Of a stretch of DNA of 64,000 bases, positions 55,759 through 64,000 are shown in pieces. The notes under the pieces were generated by a model, which worked only from the letters and a program-made list of their open reading frames with translations, did no database searches and was not told the DNA's origin. The position numbers were made by a program, and so were the translations under genes. Within the stretch, counting starts at the first letter, position 1, and each line of letters begins with the position of its first letter. The stretch is taken from positions 119,323 to 183,322 of the forward strand of contig JAIXMR010000043.1 of NCBI GenBank assembly GCA_025677835.1. The letters run 5' to 3'. The DNA is from Sporodiniella umbellata. Its lineage: Eukaryota; Mucoromycota; Mucoromycetes; Mucorales; Rhizopodaceae.

Positions 55759-58270
55759 ATGAGAGAGTCAATTTCCCGTTTCAACGAAGATCATGAGTCG
55801 TCCCAAACTTCCCGTTATGTTGATTCTGACGAAAGTGCTGCTGAAGTAGAGTACATAGATTATTCTGAGGCATTAGAAAACGCGATGCATATTATCCGCC
55901 AGAAGTATGTTAACGATAGCTGAACAAATAAATAGCGCAACAAGTGTCTATCAACTAACCTATGCTATTACAAAAACAAAATATGAACTTTGATTTAGTA
56001 GTGCTGAATCAATGGAAAGCACTGGAGCGAATGAGATGCAACTCGCTCGTGAGACAAACACTACGGCTATAAACATCAACGGCAATGAGAATAACGGCGT
56101 GCCATTTGTGGGAGATGGGTCTGACATGTTACAGCAAGCAGAAGGAGTTAGAAGAGTTAGAACCCGGAGCGATTTGAAGAACTTTAAAGCTACAAACTGC
56201 AGGCTTACAACTATTGACTACCAGTACTGGTATCAGGCGGATTGTATCATTACTTTAGACCTGTCTCTTAATCTTATAGAAGAAATTCCAAAAAGCCTAC
56301 CGCTCTTTTTGAGTGGGCTTGAATGCCTGAAAATCAGCGGAAATAGGCTTTGTTCGTTACCAGAAACTCTAAGTTCATGGAAAAAAATGACCAAGATGAT
56401 TTTAGGGTCATCTAGTGGAGGAAATCCCTTGAATGTTCTACCAACATCCATCAGTAAAATGGAAAGCTTGAAACACCTTGAAGTAGCAGGGTGTGAACTT
56501 ACTCAAATTCAGCCTGGGACTTTTGGCTGCTCTTTAGAGTTCCTTAATCTAGAACGCAACCAAATCGTGCAATTTGATGCCAATGTCTTTACTTCTGAAT
56601 GTTCTAACTTGAAGACCCTGATTCTGTCAAGTAATTGTATTGTAGAACTTTGTGAATCTCTTCCGTTATCTGTACCTAATCTCAAAGCTCTGCACATCGA
56701 TAACAACTCAATTCATAAACTTCCTAATACAATAGTCATATGGAAAGAAATGCAAGAGCTGACTTTAGGCTCATACGTTGGCGGCAATCCAATAGTCACT
56801 CTGCCCTCATCAATTCAGAAATTAAAAAGTTTGGTGTGTCTAAAAGCAATTAACTGTCAAATTGAGTGCCTTAAACCCGACACCTTTTGCCCCTCGTTGG
56901 AAAGACTTGATCTAAACCGTAACAAGATCGCACATATTGAACCAAATTCCTTCAACTCCGCACTGAAGTTTATCGATTTGAGTTTCAATGAAATCAAGCA
57001 CCTTGGACCTAATACATTTACCTCTTCGCTGAAGTTTCTTGTATTAAATGACAATCAGTTAAAATGTATTGAATCAAGTGTTTTCGATAGTTTGCCTTCT
57101 ATGTTGAAAGCGCTAAATCTTTCCAACAACGCTATAAAAGAAATCCCGGAAGACCTACCAATGTCCTTACCCAGTCTCAAATATCTGGACATCGACCAAA
57201 ACAATATAAAAGCGCTACCAAAAACTTTGGGTACATGGAAAAAAATGAAAGAGCTTATTTTGGGCTCAGAAGATGGTGGTAACCCAATTGGAACAATACC
57301 AACTACCATTAGAGAAATGGAAAGCTTGAGGGACCTCAATCTAAGAAGCTGCGAGATCAGTCATCTCGAGCCCAATACCTTTGGCCCCTCTATAGAAACT
57401 CTTGACTTGAGCTACAATCGACTTCAAGAGCTTAAAGCAGACCCTTTTGCGGAATGCCACAATCTAAAGTTTATGTGTTTTAGAGAAAACAGTATTGATT
57501 ATATCTCTGAGGGATTTATAAAGCGGATTGAGGAACTGTCAAAATTACAATTGGATTTTATAGGACTTTGCAACAACAAAATATGTGCTTTTCCTTTAGA
57601 GCTACTATCCGTCTCAACGGTAGAGTTTTCTATAGAAGGCAACCCTTCGGTTCGGCCTGAAGACGGCTGGGAAACAGAAACGTCTGAACATCGTTATCAG
57701 GAAACGGCTGAAGGGATCTTACATCGCTCTATACCCAATACAGAAACATATTCTAAGCTTTTTGAATTGTCAGAAGATAAAACACTACAAAAACTAAATG
57801 TATATACGAGTGGAGATGACCCAGTCGACACCTATTTGCGAATCATTTACCTTGCCAAGGAAGACCCTCAACAAAAAACGCCTTTGACTCTCAAAAATTT
57901 CGGTCGTCGAGTTACTTCGTTGAGTGAAATTGCCTTCAAGGTCTTACCGATTGAAAAAATACAACCCGATTTTCCCTTACATCTCCAAGAAACAATGAGG
58001 CAGAAAAAAAAATGCTTTGTTTGCAAAAAGGGCTTCTTCAATGAATGGCTTGTTTTCATACACTGGGAGTCTTATGCTAGTAACCTTGTCTTATCAAAAG
58101 CAAGAGTTTGTAGCTATGAATGCCATTCAAAATGTTTACAGTTTTTAGAGAGATACCCCTTTGAATTAGAAAATTATGTTGAAAATTCGGATGATAGCTC
58201 TACGGAATATGAAGAAGTGGACTCAGACATGGTGGACTCAGAATTTGAATACGAAGATGAACTTTGGTAA
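55759..58270 (+). CDS. Leucine-rich-repeat protein with C-terminal Cys cluster
   Basis: Exons are 55759-55904 and 55999-58270, giving 805 residues with no signal peptide or membrane span, so probably intracellular. Residues 1-100 are acidic and disordered. About 20 LRRs follow (about 100-600), typically LxxLDLSxNxIxxLxPNTF. They are grouped into three longer units of about 155-160 residues, each containing W(K)xMxxLxLGSxxGGNPxxxLPxSI, at about residues 180, 300 and 460. The C-terminal 90 residues hold C721-x2-C724 and C753-x3-C757-H-x2-C761, a possible zinc site, then a very acidic tail. LRRs mediate protein binding; the partner is unknown. The first exon and the GT-AG intron are supported by continuous frame. 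Confidence 0.75.
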
Positions 58271-59694
58271 ACTCTTGACTGATCTAAAAAAAAAAAAAAC
58301 ATCATTTTGCCAAGCGAAATTAAAAAAGAAAACCTAAAGGGGTTAAGTCAAAAGTATATGGGACTTTTTTATAACTATACACTAGTTATCTCTTATGAAT
58401 GCAAATAGCCAATATTTCTAGGCCGCGAAATGTTGGATTTTTTCTGTTTAGTATTGAATCTGTTAATGAGCAGCTTATAGATCCACATGTTCATCTTACT
58501 GACATAGCTATAATGCGGTTATGCTGAAATTAACGATAAAAGAAAGTAAAATTCTGCTGTTTTGTAACTGAAAACGTTTGATTACTTGAAGGTAACGCTT
58601 GAATACTTGCCATTGGTTGACTAAAAACATCGAATCGTTTTCGTGTTGCACATGTTGATTCGCTGAATACACTCTTTTTCTTTGAGTCTTCTTTATTAAA
58701 GTAGTCTTTGAAAGTACGAAAATAGCTTTTAAAAAAATTAGTGACAGCAGCAAGTCATTCTGAAAAAAAAAAAAAAAAAAAGCTTTGATGCTTTATCTTT
58801 TTACAGTGTGATGCAACTTAATTTGCTGAGGAAATCAGGCACAGTGCCACCGATTTGAAATGGCGATTTCGATAGGGTCAATACCAGCTACAGGCTACCT
58901 CACAAGATTGGATTAGGTATTTGATCGAGACTTGGCTGTATTTACCCAAACCTTCCAAAGTGCTTCTTTTTTTTTTTGTAGCCCACTGTAAGCGTTACAG
59001 ACCCTAATCAATCAGGTCAACGCTACAAGTACAAAGCAAACATTGCTTTTATAGCTACACAACAGTGATAACCTGTCTCTAGGTAAATACAATGAGTAAA
59101 TTGTCTATCATTATACGATGACAACACCAAAAAGCGAAGGTACAAAGATATTTTCTTAACCCATATACTTGTATTGTAATAAGAAAGTATTCAAAAACAA
59201 CATCTGGAAACTTTATCCAAAGATGGGGTTATGCCTGCACTTTCACTTCTCGATTGATCAGGCGCTTCTAGATAAACGAAGCCGATCCTTTTTTTTTTTG
59301 TGCTTGAAAGAAAAAAGCGATGTAGTCGTTTTTCAAAAGTAGAAGAGATTTCAGGAAATAGAAAACGACTTGTATAGGAAAAATTTGTTAAAACATCAAA
59401 AGACGATGGTATAAAAGGCCCCATTGGCCCAAATTTTTGAAATGGGAGCATCTATTTGAAGATTTATCAAAGAGAAGAGAAATTTAAGTAGATACGCAAC
59501 GAAAGTCAAAGAAGTCATAAAGTATAAACCAACTTGTGTGGAAGCAATGCAACCAACTGTATTTTTCTTTAAAAAAAAAAAAAAATACATTATTTGAACC
59601 TGAAGCATTTAGTTTTAGCACCCAAAACAAAAACAGTAACAAGTCACTTTTATTATTATTTATCTCTCTCTCTTTCGAAAAAAAAAGTTCAAAA
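58271..59694. other. 1.4 kb intergenic region before the sirtuin gene
   Basis: AT-rich DNA with an A run at 58762-58780. Minus-strand frames at 59191-59451 and 59396-59608 are partly hydrophobic (VGLYFMTSLTFVAYLLKFLF) and could be a small gene, but they overlap in different frames, share the sirtuin promoter area and have no motif, so I do not call them. TGTAAGCGTT at 58986 and AACGCTACA at 59019 form an imperfect hairpin of unknown meaning. Confidence 0.45.
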
Positions 59695-61742
59695 ATGAAT
59701 CCAGAGGAATTTAGAAAAAGAGTGTCTCAAGAAGAAACTGGGGACGACACCCAAGATTTGGCCTTCAAAAGAGCTAAGCTCGATGGTAATAGGAAACAAC
59801 TTTCAGCCAACCTATTGATTCAACCAAAATTAGAGCTGGAACAAGAAGATTACAATGAAGAATCTGATCATGATTGGGTTGAAGAAGAGGAAGGCAGTGA
59901 CACTGACAGTATCGAAAGCCTTTTAGCGCACCCTGCATTATTTAGGGATGATGACAGTTTAGTGGACGTTGACAATATGGAAGAAGAAGAAATTCAAAAT
60001 GGTAAAAAAAAAAATTTTCAAGCACAACAAATGCGACATGAGTTATGGATTTGCGTTAAAAGTTTTTCTAAAACAAAGCTTGGACTAGCTTCACTGATGA
60101 AGAATCTGAAAGCATACGTGAGCTAGTAAAAGAAATAGGTATTTTTGTTTTGACAATATTTTTTTTTTTTTTTTTTTTTTTTGACTCAAACTAATACTTT
60201 TTATTATAAAATTCAGGGCTAATGAAATTTCTTGATAAATACGTTGTTCAAGAGCACACTCCGATACCAAAGATGCTGGAAGTCTTCGGAATTCGTATGG
60301 TAAGTGCGCGTTAGTTTACAGCTACTGCTCTTATTTATTGAACCGAAAAAAAAAAAAAAAAAAAAATATAGCATCCAAGAGCAGCGTTATTAGCATCTGA
60401 TATTGAGCTGCTTCCAATTTTGAAGAATGTTTTGACACGCTTTTTGCGCAAAAGGCTTAGACTTGAAGTGAATACTTTAGACGATGTGGTTAACCTGTTA
60501 TCAAAAGCCAAGAACATCCTGATTGTCACTGGGGCTGGTGTGTCAGTATCTTGTGGAATACCCGATTTTCGCTCAGAAACAGGAATTTACTCTCGTCTAC
60601 AAGAATATCAGCTTGATGATCCTCAACAAATGTTTGACATTGAATATTTTCGAGAAATGCCCGAGATTTTTTATTCATTCGCCAAGGAGCTCTACCCAGC
60701 GAACTACGAGCCCAGTCCTTGTCACCAGTTTGTGAAGCTCGTCGAGGAAAAAAGCCAACTGCTTCGAAACTATACGCAAAATATAGACACTTTAGAACAT
60801 AAGGCAGACATAAAGCGTGTAGTCAACTGTCATGGAAGCTTCGCATCTGCAACTTGTGTAACATGTGGACATAAAGTAGATGGGAAAGAGATCGAAAGCT
60901 ACATTATGGAGCAAAAGGTTCCTCCATGCTCCCAATGTACATCTGTAGATAACGACGAGTGTGCTATGCCAAATATCAGATCCATCATGAAGCCTGTAAG
61001 AACAGTGGAAAGAAAAAAAAAAGAGAGGGCAAAGGCTTATTTCAAACTGCGATAGGATATTACATTTTTTGGAGAGAGGCTTCCACTCGAATTCGACAAC
61101 CTATTAGCATTGGATACTGAAAAAGTTGACCTGTTAATTGTCATGGGCTCTTCGTTGAAAGTCTCACCTGTTTCAGAGATCATGCAGCAAATACCGCATA
61201 GTATTCCTCAGATTTTGATCAACCGCACACCAATCACTCACATGACATTTGATATTCAGCTGTTAGGCGACTGCGACGTGATTGTGCCAGAGTTGTGTCG
61301 AATGCTGAAATGGGACTTGAAGCATCCCAGATTACCGGGCGGCAGTGCTTTAAGTACTGAGAGCGCACAAAACGAAATTAATCCCAAGTTTTGGAGAGAT
61401 GGTCTTTATACTTTTCCTGGGGCAGTGGTGCCTCAAAAATATTTAGAAGAGCAAAGGTAATCCCGTGTTATAGTGACTTGATGAGTTTAATAGAGTTCAA
61501 AAACATAAAAATATACCAAAAAAAAAAAAAAAAAAAAAAAAAACTAAAATAGTGACCAAAGCGAAGAAGAAAGCGAAGAAAACAGTAGTGAAGAAGAAGA
61601 GGAGGAGGAAAACACTGCTTTAGATACTCAAAATGGCGAACTACCCACTACTTTAGATACTCAAGATGGCGAACGGCCCACTATTGAACATATAGAAGAG
61701 AAACAATCAGACGATGAAGATAAAAACATAGAAAAAGATTAA
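59695..61742 (+). CDS. Class I sirtuin, Sir2/Hst1/SIRT1 type NAD-dependent deacetylase
   Basis: Sir2-family enzymes remove acetyl groups from histones and other proteins using NAD. Exons are 59695-60001, 60079-60138, 60217-60299, 60372-60995, 61056-61456 and 61553-61742, giving 554 residues. The N-terminus is acidic. A Sir2/SIRT1-type helical region ([36 protein letters not shown]) precedes the catalytic core. NAD motifs are [23 protein letters not shown] and the catalytic His in HGSFASATC. Zinc cysteines are CVTC and CSQC. KPDITFFGE and GSSLKVSPV follow. A Glu/Ser-rich tail carries a duplicated ten-residue unit ([10 protein letters not shown] / [10 protein letters not shown]). An insertion of intron 60996-61055 must be removed to join MKP to DITFFGE. 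Confidence 0.94.
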
Positions 61743-61876
61743 AAAAAGAAAAAGTCATGTGACGATCCATCCAAGTGCTTTAACTTTCAACTACTCTGTA
61801 TCTCCTCTTTTTTTTTTTTTTTTTACTCTTTTTTTTTTTTTTTTTTTAGTTTTCTTATAAATAAATATTGTCGGTT
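61743..61876. other. Short gap between tandem sirtuin and FYVE genes
   Basis: 134 bp with two T tracts (61806-61824 and 61830-61846) and TATAAATA at 61857. It must serve as both the sirtuin terminator and the FYVE-gene promoter. Confidence 0.5.
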
Positions 61877-64000
61877 ATGCAAGTGTACGATGACAACCTC
61901 ACTTTTTTATTGCCCCGCCCTACTTGGATCAATGATGTCGATGTCACTTCTTGTTATTCCTGTCACAACACATTCGGTCCTTTGAGGAGAAGGGTAATGT
62001 TTATATATAGTCCCTCTAGAAATAATAACAAGAAAATAAGCAATAAAAGTCATTAACTCCCTTATAACAGCATCACTGTCGGAATTGGTAAAGTCTTAGT
62101 TGAACTCTGTTTTCATAAACAATTTACATTCTGTTTTAGTGGAAATATATTCTGCCAAGATTGTTCTTCTCGTAATGTACCTTTACCTCAACTGGGATAC
62201 GGTACACGGCCTGTTAGGGTTTGCAACGATTGCTTTGAGGTTGCTTACCTAGTGACCTATACTATTGATCAAGACCATGGGGTTTCGACGCAGGTAATGG
62301 GAACCAAGAGCCTTGCTTTCAAAACGTACATGGTTAAACACTCACCACGATAACTAGATACATGGCGTCAGGGGCTTACTTGAACTCGCCGAAAAAGACG
62401 ATGGTATGTATGCTATTCTCTACCGTATTTTATCATTTTAACCAATACTTTACTTAGAAAAACATTTTCATAATATGGTAATCCATGGCAGTATAGACGC
62501 ATTGATCTGGGTCTGTAGGACCTCCAAAGATGTCACTCTTCACCACCTTACAACGACTATCTTGGCCATCTTGGTGCAAAAAGGTAAACAAAAAAAGCAG
62601 GCTTGTTTTGATCTTTATACAGCTCTCCAGAATCCATCCGGCCTGCGATTATCACCAAATGGGCCTTGCCCGCCATACTCTCTCTTATCCGAAAATATAC
62701 AAACATCAATCCCGAAAAAGAATCAATCGATTCAAAAGACAGCTTTGGCTCACAAAAAACTTTAGACAGCATACTATCGTTAGATATCCTAATCAACTGT
62801 ACCAGCGTGCTCTATGAACTATCCAAAGCTCGCATTTTGATCAAAAAAGAAATCGTTGAAGAAGGGGTTATAGAGATCTTGTTGAGCTTAGCAGCTGTTG
62901 ATGCCTTGAACGAATCAGATCGTGTCAGTTTAATCCAGAGTTTAGCTGCCAAATCTTTATCAGCCATCAGTTCACATACACCACTTCAAAGCAGTGTCAT
63001 TGGATTTATACAGACATCAGATAAATTGGCTCATTTGCTTCGATCGCCCAATGGCGAAGTTAGAAAATACACTGCAAAAACTATTGCTTATTTATCGCTT
63101 AGAAACGGTAAAGCTATATGTACATTGCTTAGTAGCTATTGAAATCCTTACTCGATTTCCAAACAACTTTTTAACTAGACAAGTACAAACCAATATTACT
63201 GAATGGAGAGGGTTCGCGCTCATTACTGTCTATCCTTGCCTCTTTGCCTATTAAGGCATGCAGTGAAGATCAGCTACCAAAAGAGCTGAGTAGCTGGTTG
63301 ACTTCCGAAACCGCAGAACCGTTACCGGCGAATGATGTGGCTATCGTATCACACACTTGCTGTGCTTTGGTATGATCTAAAACATGTAGATTTGGGAGAT
63401 GTATTTATTCCTATCTTATATAGGCTAATTTTGCAACCAATGGTTTATATGAAACAGTTATATAACAACATGCAAAACTAACAAATAGCAATCTAGATGA
63501 ATCTCAATTAGATCTGATATTACAGCCGTATATACTGTTTTATCTCTGCAACGTGTATAGAGTATACCCTGATCACACTGAAGTTCACAAGCATGTTGCT
63601 CGCTGTTTAGCGAACTTTGCTCACTACGGTAATCACATACATAGATACATATATACATGTGGGTCTGACCCTGTATTTTAAAATTATAGAAAAGAACCGA
63701 GCCTTGATGCAGAATGTGGAACCGACGGACCACAAATACAACGTTTTACCTACTTTGCTTGACATGGGGCAATCGCCTCATGTTAATCCAGATGTAATAC
63801 GACATGTTGTGCGGGCCATGGATAACTTATCGAACAGTAAGTAAACAGAATACTTTTCATGAGAAACTCAACGTATTCTATTTAAGCACAAGGATCACAG
63901 GAAGAGGGCTGGATCCAGAGTTTCAAAGACATCAATACGTTTATCGAAAGTATACTCGAAAGCACAGACGAGGATACACAGAAAAAGGCAAAGAACATCT
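61877..64000 (+). CDS. FYVE zinc finger/armadillo-like repeat protein (3' end beyond window)
   Basis: Eleven exons are in the window: 61877-61993, 62071-62087, 62140-62293, 62358-62403, 62458-62583, 62631-63107, 63179-63369, 63424-63442, 63497-63628, 63690-63836 and 63887-64000. Exon 2 is 17 nt and exon 8 is 19 nt. Residues 14-75 are a FYVE finger: WINDVDVTSC (WxxD), CYSCHNTF, RRRHHCRNCG (the PI3P-binding RRHHCR core, built across three exons) and RVCNDCF. FYVE domains bind PI3P on endosomes. The rest is helical repeat sequence (ALIWVCRTSKD, AILSLIRKY, IEILLSLAA, KLAHLLRSPNGEVRKYTAKT, VARCLANFAHY) resembling armadillo/HEAT repeats. It starts 134 bp after the sirtuin. Function is not known; an endosomal scaffold is likely. 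Confidence 0.82.

Noticed and set aside
59191..59608. Possible minus-strand gene opposite the sirtuin promoter
   Set aside because: Two overlapping frames without motifs, no splice pair joining them convincingly, and conflict with the sirtuin leader.
1..64000. CRISPR arrays, rRNA genes, intact transposons or a virus-derived gene
   Set aside because: No regularly spaced repeats, rRNA-like sequence, intact transposase with terminal repeats, or viral protein motifs were found on either strand.

Overview
The window looks like nuclear DNA of an early-diverging filamentous fungus, most likely Mucoromycota (Mucorales-like). This is inference from four things: many short introns (mostly about 40-110 nt) with GTAAGT-type donors, A/T homopolymers beside start codons and splice sites, a class V-type myosin-motor chitin synthase, and an otherwise ordinary fungal gene set. 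I placed introns by reading frame, splice signals and protein-family motifs. In every multi-exon model below the exon lengths keep the frame.

Left and centre (about 0-33 kb) is gene-dense. In order it holds: the 5' end of a mitochondrially targeted protein (-), the E2 subunit of branched-chain ketoacid dehydrogenase (-), RPN13 (+), a secreted multicopper oxidase (-) with a 21-bp repeat promoter array, a YCK-type casein kinase I (+), mitochondrial ribosomal protein uS13m (-), BUD23 (+), a PX-PH protein (+), a 1660-residue myosin-chitin synthase (+), EBP2 (-), a small PPxY membrane protein (+), an MDM1-type PXA-RGS-PX-nexin protein (-), two unrecognised small proteins (+), COQ2 (-), an ankyrin-AAA+ disaggregase of the CLPB/SKD3 type (-) and a DYRK kinase (-). 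The stretch from about 22.3 to 28.9 kb is visibly richer in G+C than the rest.

From about 33 to 60 kb the DNA is AT-rich and gene-poor, with 1-2.7 kb empty gaps. Two gaps hold decayed Tc1/mariner-type DDE transposase fragments. Genes here are a promethin-like membrane protein, three paralogous seven-transmembrane receptor-like genes in tandem (all -) with RAD9 between the first two, an F-box/RCC1-like protein, a BAHD acyltransferase and a large leucine-rich-repeat protein. The tandem 7TM family is the most interesting element. The three copies share identical internal exon lengths (99, 63, 80, 321 and 182 nt), a four-cysteine N-terminal segment, GPCR-like topology and divergent tails, and I do not recognise the family.

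The right end carries a class I sirtuin (+) and the first 11 exons of a FYVE-finger/armadillo-like protein (+) that runs off the edge. I see no rRNA, tRNA, CRISPR or intact mobile element. Genes are mostly independent housekeeping units. Shared themes are endosome/PI3P biology (MDM1-like, FYVE, PX-PH), mitochondrial function (E2, uS13m, COQ2, CLPB) and nuclear maintenance (RAD9, sirtuin, BUD23/EBP2).
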